Of a stretch of 64,000 bases of DNA, positions 1 to 10,571 are shown piece by piece (position 1 is the first letter of the stretch; each line of letters opens with the position of its first letter). The DNA is from Sphingomonadales bacterium (GTDB lineage: Bacteria > Pseudomonadota > Alphaproteobacteria > Sphingomonadales > Sphingomonadaceae), in assembly GCA_028870315.1 (NCBI GenBank), contig JAGWPW010000045.1:1-64000 (forward strand), written 5' to 3'. The translations under genes were made by a program, and so were the position numbers. The notes beneath the pieces were generated by a model. It had not been told where the DNA came from and did no database searches. It worked only from the letters and a program-made list of their open reading frames with translations.

Positions 1-1
1 C

Positions 2-508
2 GCCGCCGGTGCGGGTGAAGCCGCCGAGCCCAGCTCGCTCGGCCTGACCGCGCCGATGTGGGTGGCGCTCTCGATGGCGGTGCTGATTCTCATCGGCCTG
101 TTCCTCAAGGTCCCGAAGATGCTGACCAAAGGGCTCGACGCCGGCATCACCGAGATCCGGCAGCAGCTCGATGAAGCAAGGACGCTGCGCGAGGAGGCCG
201 AGGCGCTGCGCCAGGAATATGCCGACAAGATCGCCGGCGCCGAAAGAGACGCCGCCGCCATGCTCGATCACGCCCGTCACGAGGCCGAGGCGATCGTTGC
301 CAAGGCCGAGGCGGATACCGCCGCGGTCATCACCCGCCGCGAGAAAATGGCCACCGACAAGATCGCCGCCGCCGAAAACGCGGCGCTGGCCGAGTTGCGC
401 GCCCGAATCGCCGAGGCGGCGAGCACCGCCGCGCGCGGGCTGATTGCGGCGAATTTCGGCGCCTCAGCGGATAAGGCGCTAATCAATAAGGCTATTCAGG
501 AGATTTGA
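2..508 (+). CDS. atpF: F0F1 ATP synthase subunit b/b' (5' end truncated by window start)
   Basis: Frame is open from base 2 (AAGAGEAAEPSSLGLTAPMWVALSMAVLILIGLFLKVPKML...); N-terminal TM helix then long Ala/Glu/Arg coiled-coil typical of subunit b. Confidence 0.9.
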   Translation, partial: AAGAGEAAEPSSLGLTAPMWVALSMAVLILIGLFLKVPKMLTKGLDAGITEIRQQLDEARTLREEAEALRQEYADKIAGAERDAAAMLDHARHEAEAIVAKAEADTAAVITRREKMATDKIAAAENAALAELRARIAEAASTAARGLIAANFGASADKALINKAIQEI

Positions 509-531
509 TGCCGGGGGCCGCGGCCCCGGCG

Positions 532-1563
532 TTACCCCTTCCCTTCGTAAGCCTCGACGATTCTTCCGACGATCGGATGGCGCACCACATCTGCGCTGGT
601 GAACCGCGTCACCGCGATCCCCTCGACGCCTTCGAGCCTCCGCACCGCATCGGCAAGGCCGCTTTGTGCGTCACCGCCGGGGATATCGACCTGCCGCGGG
701 TCGCCGCACACCACCATGCGGCTGTTCTGGCCGAAGCGGGTGAGGAACATCTTCATCTGCGCGGGCGTCGTGTTCTGCGCCTCGTCGAGGATGACGAAGG
801 CATCGGCGAGCGTGCGTCCGCGCATGAAGGCGATCGGCGCGATCTCGATCTCTCCGCTGGCGATGCGGCGTTCGACCTGCTCGGGCGGCATGCAGTCGTA
901 CAGCGCGTCGTAAAGCGGGCGGAGATAGGGATCGACCTTCTCCTTCATGTCGCCAGGCAGGAAGCCGAGCCGCTCGCCCGCCTCGACCGCGGGGCGCGAG
1001 AGGATGAGGCGCTGGACGCTGCCCGCCATCAACTGGCTCACCGCCTGCGCGACCGCGACATAGGTCTTGCCGGTGCCGGCGGGGCCGAGCGCGAAGATGA
1101 TATCGCTCCTCGCCAGCGCCTGCATATAGGCGATCTGCGTTGCCGAGCGCGGGACGATGGTCTTGCGCCGGGTGCGGATCATGATCGGCGGGGTTTCGTT
1201 GTCGCCGTTGATGATCCCTTCGAGCATCGGCTCGTTCGACATGGCGATCAGCGATTCGACCGCGCCCGAATCGATGTCGTGGCCGGCAAGGACGCGGGTC
1301 TGGAGTCCCTTGATGACGTCACGCGCGCGCGCCACCGCGTCTTCGGGGCCTTCGATCCGGACCCGGTCGCCACGCGCGGCGATCGTGACCCCAAGCCGGC
1401 TTTCGATCTGGACGAGGTGCGAATCGTACTGGCCGAAGACCGCGACAAGCACCGTGGGCTCGTCGATCTCGATCTCGGCGCGGGCGCGGCGGTTGTCGTC
1501 GCGACGGGGGCCGAGCGGCGAATATGGCACCACATCATGGGCGCGGATCGTCTTGCGGGCCAT
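532..1563 (-). CDS. phoH: PhoH family ATPase
   Basis: GPAGTGKTYVAVA Walker A, VILDEAQNTTPAQMKMFLTRFG, GDPRQVDIP; start trimmed to MARKTIRAHDV (ATG at 1563). Confidence 0.95.
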   Translation of the reverse strand: MARKTIRAHDVVPYSPLGPRRDDNRRARAEIEIDEPTVLVAVFGQYDSHLVQIESRLGVTIAARGDRVRIEGPEDAVARARDVIKGLQTRVLAGHDIDSGAVESLIAMSNEPMLEGIINGDNETPPIMIRTRRKTIVPRSATQIAYMQALARSDIIFALGPAGTGKTYVAVAQAVSQLMAGSVQRLILSRPAVEAGERLGFLPGDMKEKVDPYLRPLYDALYDCMPPEQVERRIASGEIEIAPIAFMRGRTLADAFVILDEAQNTTPAQMKMFLTRFGQNSRMVVCGDPRQVDIPGGDAQSGLADAVRRLEGVEGIAVTRFTSADVVRHPIVGRIVEAYEGKG

Positions 1564-1705
1564 GCGCTCCTTTCGAACCGGGCCGGGACTCGGCCCTGCA
1601 CGCAAGGATATATCGGCGATTTTGACAAACAAGCGGCATGCTGCACCGCGGCATACGAATTTTTGGCGATTGTGACCTCTTATCCCCTGTCGCCGCGGGG
1701 CGACG

Positions 1706-3049
1706 TCATGCCGGGGCAGGGGCGGGGCTGGCGGCGATCGCCGTTCCGGAAAGCGAATTGGCAAAGGCGCCCGTCAGTTCCACCGGCACGAGATCGCCGA
1801 TCCGGGCATCGCCGATCACATGCACCGATTGCAGCCACGGCGATTTGCCGAGCCATTGCCCGGGGAGCTTGCCGCGGCGTTCGATGAGAATGGCGCAGCG
1901 CCGGCCGACGCTGTGCCGGTTGAAGGCGAGCTGCCCCTGCCCGATCCGCGCTTGCAGCCGTTGCAGCCGTTCGTCCATGATTTCGGGCGCGATCTTCCCG
2001 GGCATGGTCGCGGCCGGGGTTCCCGGGCGCGCACTGTATTTGAAGCTGAACGCCTGCGCGTAGCCGGCGGCATCGATCAGCGCCAGCGTCTCTGCAAATT
2101 CGGCCTCGCTCTCGCCGGGAAAGCCGACGATGAAATCGCCCGAAAGCGCGATGTCGGGCCTTGCCGCGCGCACCCGATCGAGCAGCTTCATATAATCCTC
2201 GGCGCGATGGCCGCGGTTCATTGCCTTGAGCACCCGGTCGCTGCCCGATTGCACCGGCAGGTGGAGGAAGGGCATCAGCTTGTCGATCTCGCCATGCGCG
2301 GCGATCAGCGGCTCGCGCATATCGCGCGGATGGCTGGTGGTATAGCGGATCCGCGCAAGATCGGGGAGGCGGGCGAGCGCGGCGATCACCCCTTCGAGGC
2401 CCACCTCGCGGCCCTTTTCATCCTCGCCGCGCCAGGCGTTGACGTTCTGGCCGAGCAGCGTGATCTCGCGCGCGCCCGCCCCGACCAGCCGCTCCGCCTC
2501 GGCAACAAGCTGGGCAAAGGGGCGCGAAAGCTCGGCGCCGCGGGTATAGGGCACGACGCAATAGGTGCAGAATTTGTCGCAGCCTTCCTGCACGGTGAGG
2601 AAGGCGGTGGGCCCGGCCCTGCGCCGTTCGGGCAGCGCGGCGAACTTGGTCTGGGCGGGCATGTCGGTATCGAGCACCCGCTCGCCGCCACGCGCGCGCT
2701 CCAGCATCGCGGGCAGGCGGTGATAGGCTTGCGGCCCGACCACCATGCGCACCAGCGGCGCGCGCGCCATGACTTCCTCGCCCTCGGCCTGGGCAACGCA
2801 GCCTGCGACCGCGATCAGCGGCGCGCTGCCGTCTTCGCGGCGCAGCCGTCCGATTTCGGAATAGACCTTTTCCGAGGCCTTTTCGCGGATGTGGCAGGTG
2901 TTGAGCACGACGACGTCGGCGTCTTCACCCGATGCGGGCGACAGGCCCTGCGCATCGAGCAGCTCGGCCATGCGTTCGCCGTCGTAGACATTCATCTGAC
3001 AGCCGAAGCTCTTGACGCGATAGGTCCGGGGGACGGGAAAACTGGGCAT
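1706..3049 (-). CDS. miaB: tRNA-2-methylthio-N6-dimethylallyladenosine synthase MiaB
   Basis: [15 protein letters not shown]-term, radical [19 protein letters not shown]-terminal TRAM-like domain; start at [12 protein letters not shown]. Confidence 0.96.
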   Translation of the reverse strand: MPSFPVPRTYRVKSFGCQMNVYDGERMAELLDAQGLSPASGEDADVVVLNTCHIREKASEKVYSEIGRLRREDGSAPLIAVAGCVAQAEGEEVMARAPLVRMVVGPQAYHRLPAMLERARGGERVLDTDMPAQTKFAALPERRRAGPTAFLTVQEGCDKFCTYCVVPYTRGAELSRPFAQLVAEAERLVGAGAREITLLGQNVNAWRGEDEKGREVGLEGVIAALARLPDLARIRYTTSHPRDMREPLIAAHGEIDKLMPFLHLPVQSGSDRVLKAMNRGHRAEDYMKLLDRVRAARPDIALSGDFIVGFPGESEAEFAETLALIDAAGYAQAFSFKYSARPGTPAATMPGKIAPEIMDERLQRLQARIGQGQLAFNRHSVGRRCAILIERRGKLPGQWLGKSPWLQSVHVIGDARIGDLVPVELTGAFANSLSGTAIAASPAPAPA

Positions 3050-3060
3050 GCGCGCGCGCC

Positions 3061-3831
3061 TTACGCCAGCGGCGCGGCGATTTGAAGAGGCTGACCCATG
3101 GCATCGGCAATCGCGCCGCGCGCCGCGGCAGTCATCGGCTTGCGCCCGGCGAGCGCGGCCGCGGGAAGCGGCGCCAGGAAGTGCAGGGTAAGCGGTATCG
3201 GCCGCGCCCGTGCCAGGATGCGCTTGCAATTGGCGATGCCCGGCTCATCCCCGACCCAGGCGATTTCTTGCGCGGCCGCGCCGTAATCGAGCCAGACCGG
3301 CTGCACCGCAAGTCCCGGCGGCAGCGGGTCGAGCGCGGCGAGCAGCGCGCTTTTGAACGGCAGCAGCAGCGTGCCATCGCTGGTGGTGCCCTCGGGAAAC
3401 AGGGCGAGCGCTTCTCCCAGTGCCAGCGCCTCGCGCAGCGCGCCGACCTGCCGGGCGATGCTTGCCTTGTCGTGACGGGCGATGAACACGGTGCGATGCA
3501 TGGCGCACAGGCGTCTCACCAGCGGCACTTCGGCGAGCCCGTCATGCGCGACAAAGCCGCATCCGGTGGTGCCGGCGAGCGCGGGAATGTCGAGCCAGCT
3601 GACGTGGTTGGCAAGCAGCAGCACGCGCCCCGGCGCACGCGTGCCGACGGTCCGGATGCGCAGCCCGGCAAGCCGGCCGATTACTGAGAGGAACCGGCGC
3701 GGCCAGGGGTTTGGCCCCGGCAGCAGTTGCCAGCAGCGGTATAGCGTCACCGCGACCACCAGCAGCGCCGCCATCGCCGCAAGCCGCGCTGCCATGCGAA
3801 GCTTGCCGGCCAGCGCGGCGAGCAGGCTCAC
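3061..3831 (-). CDS. 1-acyl-sn-glycerol-3-phosphate acyltransferase (PlsC family)
   Basis: [11 protein letters not shown] (NHx4D) and FPEGTTSDG motifs. Confidence 0.92.
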   Translation of the reverse strand: MSLLAALAGKLRMAARLAAMAALLVVAVTLYRCWQLLPGPNPWPRRFLSVIGRLAGLRIRTVGTRAPGRVLLLANHVSWLDIPALAGTTGCGFVAHDGLAEVPLVRRLCAMHRTVFIARHDKASIARQVGALREALALGEALALFPEGTTSDGTLLLPFKSALLAALDPLPPGLAVQPVWLDYGAAAQEIAWVGDEPGIANCKRILARARPIPLTLHFLAPLPAAALAGRKPMTAAARGAIADAMGQPLQIAAPLA

Positions 3832-4277
3832 TCCTCGGGCTTGCCTTGCTTTCCGGCATGCTCGCGCCCGAGCCGCACCCCGAAAAGTTCGAGCCGGTGA
3901 TCGACCAGCCGGTAGCCGAGCCGTTCGGCGATCTGGCGTTGCAGCGCTTCGAGTTCGGGATCGACGAATTCGATGACCGTGCCGCTTTCGACATCGATCA
4001 TATGGTCGTGATGCGCCTCGGGCGCGGCCTCGTAGCGCGCGCGGCCGTCGCCGAAATCATGGCGTTCGAGAATGCCCGCCTCTTCGAACAGGCGCACGGT
4101 GCGATAGACGGTGGCGATCGAAATTCCCGAATCGATCGCCACCGCGCGGGCGTGAAGCTTGTCCACGTCGGGATGATCGATGCTTTCCGACAGCACGCGC
4201 GCGATGATCCGGCGCTGTTCGGTGATCCTGAGACCGCGCTCCGCGCAGAGCGCCTCGATGTCGATCGGCTGATGCAC
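3828..4277 (-). CDS. fur: Fur family transcriptional regulator
   Basis: RITEQRRIIARVL, ATVYRTVRLFEEAGI, HHDHMIDVESG metal-site motifs; overlaps plsC by 4 bp. Confidence 0.92.
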   Translation of the reverse strand: MHQPIDIEALCAERGLRITEQRRIIARVLSESIDHPDVDKLHARAVAIDSGISIATVYRTVRLFEEAGILERHDFGDGRARYEAAPEAHHDHMIDVESGTVIEFVDPELEALQRQIAERLGYRLVDHRLELFGVRLGREHAGKQGKPEE

Positions 4278-4328
4278 GTCTGGTCTGCCCGATAGAAGCC
4301 GCCGGCCCGACGCGGCGAGCCGGCCTAC

Positions 4329-4359
4329 AAAAAACCCCGCCGGGTGTAGCCCGGCGAGG
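4329..4359 (-). terminator. Rho-independent terminator downstream of the mucR-like gene
   Basis: Plus strand AAAAAACCCCGCCGGGTGTAGCCCGGCGAGG: 7-bp CGCCGGG/CCCGGCG stem (extendable with one mismatch) followed on the minus strand by TTTTTT. Confidence 0.8.
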
Positions 4360-4421
4360 CATTTTGCGCAAAGGACGAATGCGCGGGAACGCCGCTTGGC
4401 GTGGCCCCGCGCGCGCCCGCG

Positions 4422-4868
4422 TCAGGCGCCGGCCTTGGGCTTGCGGCCACGCCGCGCGCCGGGCTTGCGGCCGAGGCCGATCTTCTTGGCGAGATCGCGA
4501 CGCTTCGCGGCATATTCGGGCGCGACCAGCGGGTAATCGGACGCCAGATTCCAGCGCGCCTTGTACTGTTCCGGGGTCATGCTGTGGTGAGTCATCAGAT
4601 GCCGCTTCAGCATCTTGAGTTCCATCCCGCAGTCGAGGCAGACGATGCGGTCAGGCTTTACCGAGGAGCGCAGCGAGACCGCCGGCTTGGGCGGGGCTTC
4701 CGCGACAACCGGCGCGGCCTTGCCGAGATCGGCCAGCGCACCATAGACATTGCTGATCAGCGCCGGAAGATCGGCAACGCTGACATCGTTATTGCTGACA
4801 TGCGCAGCAACGATGTCCGAAGTCAGAGTGACGAGCGTTTCGTTTAGATCGCCCATGGTGCTTTCCAT
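4422..4868 (-). CDS. MucR/Ros family zinc-finger transcriptional regulator
   Basis: CLDCGMELKMLKRHLMTHHSMTPEQYKARWNLASDYPLVAPEYAAKRRDLAKKIGLG; start MESTMGDLNE. Confidence 0.93.
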   Translation of the reverse strand: MESTMGDLNETLVTLTSDIVAAHVSNNDVSVADLPALISNVYGALADLGKAAPVVAEAPPKPAVSLRSSVKPDRIVCLDCGMELKMLKRHLMTHHSMTPEQYKARWNLASDYPLVAPEYAAKRRDLAKKIGLGRKPGARRGRKPKAGA

Positions 4869-5074
4869 TGTTTGTCCTCTTCTATTCGACCCGAGGGACA
4901 CATGCGGCCTTTGATCTTTTGTCGGCCGCGGTGAGCAGGTGAAATCATCGCGGTAGCGCTGATCTCCTGGCTGGCGGGTCAGTGGACCAGTTTTTAGCCG
5001 CTTTCAAGTCACGGTGATGAAAAACGGTGAAAATAGCGAGCGGCCTGAAACACAGGGGGCGCATCCGCGGCGCC

Positions 5075-5542
5075 TTAGTCGATGGTTCGGGAAAATGTTA
5101 TCGCGTCGAACGCCTCTCCATTGGCGCTGCGATAGTAATTCGGGCGGCGCCCGACGGCGCGAAAGCCATGCGCGTGGTAAAGCGAGCCTGCGGCATTGCC
5201 CGCGCGCATCTCGAGCAGCATCCGGCGGATGCCGCGGCGGCGGGCATCGGCGATCAGCGCGCCGAGCAATGCGCCGCCCAGTCCGCGCCGCCGGCTGTCC
5301 GGCACGATCGCGAAGAGCAGCAGTTCCTCCTCATCGAGCACGCAGCGGGTGAGCGCGAAGCCGGCCGCCGCCTCGCCGTCGCCCGGCAGCGCGCCGCTCT
5401 GCGCGATCAGGCGGTAGCGCGCATTGCCGAGCAGCAGCGCGCCCTCGATCTGGCTGCGCGTCCAGGCTTCGCCGAAGCGCGGATCGAAGGCGGCGGCCAT
5501 GATCGCCATGATCCGGTCGAGATCGACGGCGGGCGGCCTCAT
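5075..5542 (-). CDS. rimI: GNAT family ribosomal-protein-alanine N-acetyltransferase
   Basis: VPDSRRRGLGGALLGALIADARRRG acetyl-CoA loop, LEMRAGNAAGSLYHAHGFRAVGRRPNYY; overlaps tsaB start by 4 bp. Confidence 0.88.
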   Translation of the reverse strand: MRPPAVDLDRIMAIMAAAFDPRFGEAWTRSQIEGALLLGNARYRLIAQSGALPGDGEAAAGFALTRCVLDEEELLLFAIVPDSRRRGLGGALLGALIADARRRGIRRMLLEMRAGNAAGSLYHAHGFRAVGRRPNYYRSANGEAFDAITFSRTID

Positions 5543-6168
5543 AACCGCGTGCCCGCGGGAAGCCGCGCATCGGGCGCGCGACCATAGAGCGGTGCCAGTT
5601 CCTGCGAGAGCGCCGCATCGGGAAGCCGCGCCAGCGCGCGCGCATCGGGCCAGATCGCCAGCGCTTCCCCCGCGCCGCGTCGCGTAACGAGCGCCTCGGC
5701 CTGGCTGCCGGCGACAAGCGCGCCGGGCATGCTGGCGGCGTCCTCGGGCCGGAGCGAGGCGAGCGCGGCGGTGGGCGTGCCATCGGCGGCGAAGGGCTGG
5801 ACGAACCATTCGCCATGCCCGCCGGTCATCGCCACCAGCACCGGCTGCGCCCCCCGGGCGGCGCGCGCCATCGCCGCGACCAGTGCCAGCGTCGAATAGC
5901 CGGCAAGCTCGGCGCGCCAGGCGAAGGCCAAGGCCCGCGCCGCGGCAAGCCCGATGCGCACCCCGGTGAAGCTGCCCGGTCCACGTCCGACAACGATGCT
6001 GGCGGCGGCGCCGCGCCCCGGTAGCCGCGCGATCATCGGGACGAGCGCTTCGGCATGGCCGCGACCGAGCATCTGGCGCTCGCCCGCGACCAGCGCGTTT
6101 GCTTCGAACAGCGCCACCGAGCACGCCTCGGTCGTGCATTCGATCGCCAGCCGGCGCGCCGTCGCCAC
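5539..6168 (-). CDS. tsaB: tRNA threonylcarbamoyladenosine biosynthesis protein TsaB
   Basis: IECTTEACSVALFE, GRGPGSFTGVRIGLAAARALAFA. Confidence 0.93.
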   Translation of the reverse strand: MATARRLAIECTTEACSVALFEANALVAGERQMLGRGHAEALVPMIARLPGRGAAASIVVGRGPGSFTGVRIGLAAARALAFAWRAELAGYSTLALVAAMARAARGAQPVLVAMTGGHGEWFVQPFAADGTPTAALASLRPEDAASMPGALVAGSQAEALVTRRGAGEALAIWPDARALARLPDAALSQELAPLYGRAPDARLPAGTRL

Positions 6169-6185
6169 CTGTTGGCGCCCGCTGC

Positions 6186-6770
6186 TCAGATCGCGCGTAC
6201 CTCGGTGACTTCGGGGACGTAGTGGCGGATCAGGCTTTCGATCCCCTGCTTGAGCGTCGCGGTCGAGGAGGGGCAGCCCGAGCAGGCGCCCTGCATCGCC
6301 AGGAACACCACCCCCTCGCGATAGCCGCGATAGACGATGTCGCCGCCGTCATTGGCGACCGCGGGGCGCACGCGGGTTTCGATGAGATCACGGATCTGGT
6401 CGATGATGTCGGCGTCGGCGGGATCGTCGGCGATTTCCCCGCCCTCGGGCGGCACCGCGATCGCGCCGGCGCTGCCGCCGGCGAACAGCGGCGCCTGGCT
6501 GACGAAATGATCGAGCAGCAGCGCGACGACCTGCGGCTTGAGCTGCGCCCAGTCCACCCCCGGCGCGGCGGTGACGGTGATGAAATCGCGGCCGTAGAAG
6601 ACGCCGGTGACATCGCCCAGCGCGAACAGCGCGGCGGCGAGCGGCGAGGCTTCGGCCTGCTCGCTGCTCGTGAATTCGCGCGATCCTGTGGGCATCACCT
6701 CGCGGCCGGGCAGGAACTTGCGCGACGCGGGATTGGGAGTCGTCTCGGTCTCGATGAACATGATCCGCAT
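6186..6770 (-). CDS. NifU/Nfu-type Fe-S cluster scaffold protein
   Basis: MFIETETTPNPASRKFLPG N-term and GACSGCPSSTATLKQGIESLIRHYVPEV CxxC domain. Confidence 0.93.
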   Translation of the reverse strand: MRIMFIETETTPNPASRKFLPGREVMPTGSREFTSSEQAEASPLAAALFALGDVTGVFYGRDFITVTAAPGVDWAQLKPQVVALLLDHFVSQAPLFAGGSAGAIAVPPEGGEIADDPADADIIDQIRDLIETRVRPAVANDGGDIVYRGYREGVVFLAMQGACSGCPSSTATLKQGIESLIRHYVPEVTEVRAI

Positions 6771-6861
6771 TTAGGCAGGAAGGGGCGCGATGCAAGAAGG
6801 GACAAGACACGCCGCCGATTTTCTGGTTTCTGCGCGCAGCTTTGGCAATCGGGGAGACATC

Positions 6862-7542
6862 ATGACGCGGTCGGTCATCGTTACGGGCGGTTTCGGCGCA
6901 CTCGGCACCGCGGTCGCCGAAGCGTTTTCGCGGGCCGGCGACAAGGTGGCGCGGATCGATTTCGCCACCGCGCCGCGCGCGCCGCTTCCCGGCGCGCTCG
7001 ATCTCGGCGGGGTCGACCTCACCGACGCTGCCGCCACCGCCGCCGCGCTCGACAAGGTGGCCGCGGCGCATGGCGGCATCGACGTCCTCGCCAATATCGC
7101 CGGCGGCTTCGTCTGGGAAACGCTCGAAGGTGGCAGCATCGACAGCTGGGCGCGGATGCAGGCGATGAACCTCACCAGCGCGGTCACCATCACCCGGCTC
7201 GCGCTCAAGGCGCTGATCGCCTCGGGCGAAGGGCGCATCGTCAATATCGGCGCGGGCGCCGCGCTCAAGGCCAGCGCAGGGATGGGCGCCTATACCGCGA
7301 GCAAGGCGGGCGTGCATCGCTTCACCGAGGCGCTCGCCGAGGAACTGACGGGCAAGGGGGTGACGGTGAATGCGGTGCTGCCGAGCATCATCGACACGCC
7401 CACCAACCGCGCCGACATGCCCGACGCCGATTTTTCGGGTTGGGTGACGCCGGCCGCAGTCGCCGACGTCATCCTGTTCCTCGCCTCGTCGGGCGCGCGC
7501 GCGATCACCGGCGCGCTCATCCCGCTGACGCGGGGCGGCTGA
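6862..7542 (+). CDS. SDR family oxidoreductase
   Basis: VTGGFGALGTAVAEAF, YTASKAGVHRFTEALAEEL, ALIPLTRGG. Confidence 0.88.
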   Translation: MTRSVIVTGGFGALGTAVAEAFSRAGDKVARIDFATAPRAPLPGALDLGGVDLTDAAATAAALDKVAAAHGGIDVLANIAGGFVWETLEGGSIDSWARMQAMNLTSAVTITRLALKALIASGEGRIVNIGAGAALKASAGMGAYTASKAGVHRFTEALAEELTGKGVTVNAVLPSIIDTPTNRADMPDADFSGWVTPAAVADVILFLASSGARAITGALIPLTRGG

Positions 7543-7592
7543 GCGCGCCTGTTCACTTCAGCTTAATCCCGCCCGCTTTTATAGGACCGCGC

Positions 7593-10505
7593 ATGAAGCC
7601 TCGCGTCCGTGCCGTCAGCCGCTGCGTGCTCGGCTTCGTCCTCCTTGCCAGCCAGACCGCGCCCGGCGTTCTCGCCGCGCCGCCGGCCGCCGCGCCGATC
7701 TCCGGGGCACTGCCGCCGCTGCCGCCCCAGGACAATCCCTGGCTCTACCGCGGAAGCGACGTGCCGCACGACAAGGAATGGGTGTTCGGCACGCTGCCCA
7801 ACGGCCTGCGCTGGGCGGTGCGGCGCAACGGCGTGCCGCCCGGACAGGTCTCGATCCGCATCCGCATGGATGTCGGCTCGCTGTACGAGCAGCCGGCCGA
7901 GGCGGGCTTTGCCCATCTGCTCGAACATCTCGTCTTCCGCCAGTCGAAATATCTCGGCGAGGCGCAGGCGATCCCGACCTGGCAGCGCCTCGGCGCGAGC
8001 TTCGGCACCGACACCAATGCCGAAACCAGCCCGACGATGACCGATTTCAAGATCGACCTGCCCGATGCCAGTCCGGCGGCGCTCGATGAAAGCTTCAAGC
8101 TGCTGTCGGGGATGATGGAGGCGCCGACGCTGTCGGAAAGCGACATCCGCACCGAGGTGCCGATCGTGCTTGCCGAAAAGCGCGAACATGGCGGCGCCGC
8201 CGAACGGGTCGCCGATGCGATGCGCGAGACGCTGTTCGCCGGCCAGCCGCTCGCCGATCATGCGACCATCGGCTCGATCGAGACGATCGAGGGTGCGCAT
8301 CAGGACGCGGTGCGCGCGTTTCACGATCGCTGGTACCGGCCCGAGAATGCCGCGATCATCGCCGCCGGAGATGCCGATCCGGCGCTGCTCGCGGCGCTGA
8401 TCGCCAAATGGTTCGGCGGCTGGCACCCCGCCGGCGGGCATGTTGCCGCGCCCGATTTCGGCGCGCCTTCGCCGCCGCCGGGGAGCGATCCCGACAATCC
8501 GGTCGGATTGACGCGGGTGCTGGTCGAACCCGGGCTGCCGCGCTCGCTCGCCTATGCGGTGGTGCGGCCATGGCACGAGAAGAACGACACCATCGTCTAT
8601 AACGAAGGGCTGATGATCGATCAGGTCGCGCAGGCGATCATCAACCGGCGGCTGGAACAGCGCGCCCGCGCGGGCGCCTCCTATCTCACCGCGCAGGTCG
8701 GCCAGGAGAACATCAGCCGCTCGATCGACGGCACCTTCGTCACCATCTCGCCGCTCGATGCGCATTGGCAGGCAGCGCTCCACGATGTGCGGCAGGTGAT
8801 CGCCGATGCGCTCGCGCATCCGCCCACACCCGAGGAGATCGCGCGCGAGGTCGCCGAGATCAACGTCAGTTTCGAATCGCAGGTCGAGCAGCGCACGCTG
8901 GCGCCAGGCGGCAAGCTGTCCGACGATCTCGTCCAGGCGCTCGACATCCACGAGACCGTCGCCGCGCCCGAGGTCGTGCTCGATATCTTCAAGCGCTCGA
9001 TCCCGCTGTTCACCCCCGAGGCGGTGTTGGCGCACAGCCGCAAGCTGTTCGCGGGAACCGCGATCCGCGCGCTTTATGTCACCCCGGCGACGGGCGAGGC
9101 GGATGCGGCGAAGCTGCGTGCCGCGCTGCTCGAACCGATCCGCGCCGACGGGCATATCCGCGTCGAAGATCACCCGATCAGCTTTGCCGACCAGCCGGCG
9201 ATCGGCGCGCCGGGCACGCTGCAGCGCGCGATTCCGACCGGGCTTCTCAACATAGAGCAGCTCAATTTCGCCAATGGCGTCAAGGCGATCATCTGGCCCA
9301 CCCAGGACGATCCCGGGCGGGTGACGGTGAAGGTGCGCTTCGGCGGCGGTTATAACGCGCTGACCGGCGATGATGCGCCCTATGTCGCGCTGGCGCCACT
9401 GGCGCTGGTCAGCTCGGGCGAAGGCAGGCTCGGGCAGGAGCAGCTCGACGAAATCTCGACCGGGCGCAAGCTCGGCTTCGACTTTGCGATCGGCGATGGC
9501 GCCTTCACCTTTTCGGCGGATACGCGGCGCGAGGACCTTGCCGATCAGCTCTACCTCTTCGCCGCCAAGCTCGCGATGCCGCGCTGGGATGCAGAGCCGG
9601 TGCTGCGCGCCAAGGCGGCGGCCCGGCTGCAACTCGAAACCGAGGGCGCCTCGCCCGATGGCGTGCTGGCCCGCGATCTCAAATGGCTCCAGCGCGATCG
9701 CGATCCGCGTTTTCGGGCGCCGAGCGATGCCGAGCTTGCCGCCGCCACCCCGCAGGGCTTCCGCAAGGTCTGGGCGCCGCTGCTCGCCTCCGGTCCGATC
9801 GAGGTGCAGGTGTTCGGCGATTTCGACCGGGCTGCGGTGATCACCGCGCTTTCGGCAACCTTCGGTGCGCTCGCGCCGCGCCGCGATGTCGCGGTGCCGC
9901 CGGTTGCGGTGCATTTTCCTGCGCCAGCTGCGAACCCGGTGGTGCTCACCGACCGGGGCGATGCGAACCAGGCGGCGGCGGTGGTCAGCTGGCCGACCGG
10001 CGGCGGGGAAAGCCAGCTGCGCGAATCGCGCCAGCTTGGCATCCTTGCCCAGCTGTTCTGGAACCGGCTGCTCGCTTCGTTGCGCGAAAAGATGGGGGCA
10101 AGCTACGCGCCGCAGGTCTCGGCCGACTGGCCGATGGACCTCGACAGCGGCGGCACGATCACCGCGCAGGCGCAGCTCACCCCGCAGATGGCGCCGCGCT
10201 TCTTCGCCGCGGTCGATCAGATCGCCGGTGACCTGCGCGCGGCACCGCCGGGCGCGGACGAGCTGGCGCTGGTCACCGAGCCCTTGCGCCAGCAGCTCAA
10301 CCGAGCCGCGACCGGCACCGCCTTCTTCATGTGGCAACTCGAAGGCGCCACGCTCGATCCGCGCCGCTATGGCAGCCTCGGCTCGATCATGCCCGATTCG
10401 ACGCGCACCACCCCCGCCGAGATGCAGGCGCTGGCGCAGAAATATCTCGTGCCGGGCAAGGCGCTGAGGGTAGAAGTGCTACCGGCGACGGCGCCGCCGC
10501 ACTGA
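7593..10505 (+). CDS. M16 (pitrilysin) family zinc metallopeptidase, exported
   Basis: Signal-like N-term MKPRVRAVSRCVLGFVLLASQTAPGVLAAP; inverted zinc motif HLLEH; two-half M16 architecture. Confidence 0.9.
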   Translation: MKPRVRAVSRCVLGFVLLASQTAPGVLAAPPAAAPISGALPPLPPQDNPWLYRGSDVPHDKEWVFGTLPNGLRWAVRRNGVPPGQVSIRIRMDVGSLYEQPAEAGFAHLLEHLVFRQSKYLGEAQAIPTWQRLGASFGTDTNAETSPTMTDFKIDLPDASPAALDESFKLLSGMMEAPTLSESDIRTEVPIVLAEKREHGGAAERVADAMRETLFAGQPLADHATIGSIETIEGAHQDAVRAFHDRWYRPENAAIIAAGDADPALLAALIAKWFGGWHPAGGHVAAPDFGAPSPPPGSDPDNPVGLTRVLVEPGLPRSLAYAVVRPWHEKNDTIVYNEGLMIDQVAQAIINRRLEQRARAGASYLTAQVGQENISRSIDGTFVTISPLDAHWQAALHDVRQVIADALAHPPTPEEIAREVAEINVSFESQVEQRTLAPGGKLSDDLVQALDIHETVAAPEVVLDIFKRSIPLFTPEAVLAHSRKLFAGTAIRALYVTPATGEADAAKLRAALLEPIRADGHIRVEDHPISFADQPAIGAPGTLQRAIPTGLLNIEQLNFANGVKAIIWPTQDDPGRVTVKVRFGGGYNALTGDDAPYVALAPLALVSSGEGRLGQEQLDEISTGRKLGFDFAIGDGAFTFSADTRREDLADQLYLFAAKLAMPRWDAEPVLRAKAAARLQLETEGASPDGVLARDLKWLQRDRDPRFRAPSDAELAAATPQGFRKVWAPLLASGPIEVQVFGDFDRAAVITALSATFGALAPRRDVAVPPVAVHFPAPAANPVVLTDRGDANQAAAVVSWPTGGGESQLRESRQLGILAQLFWNRLLASLREKMGASYAPQVSADWPMDLDSGGTITAQAQLTPQMAPRFFAAVDQIAGDLRAAPPGADELALVTEPLRQQLNRAATGTAFFMWQLEGATLDPRRYGSLGSIMPDSTRTTPAEMQALAQKYLVPGKALRVEVLPATAPPH

Positions 10506-10571
10506 TCGCGCTTTTGCATTCGGTGCCCCGGCCATGTATGGGCGCCGGTCCGCGATAGGGAGCAAGTTGAC

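Noticed and set aside
505-1887. 460-aa plus-strand ORF opposite phoH
   Set aside because: Shadow of phoH; composition biased, no domain.
6099-7592. Long N-terminal extension of the M16 peptidase ORF
   Set aside because: Overlaps tsaB, nifU-like and SDR genes; Arg-rich junk; clear signal-peptide start at 7593.
7563-10337. 924-aa minus-strand ORF opposite the M16 peptidase
   Set aside because: Antisense shadow ORF with no recognisable domain; the plus frame has signal sequence and HxxEH motif.
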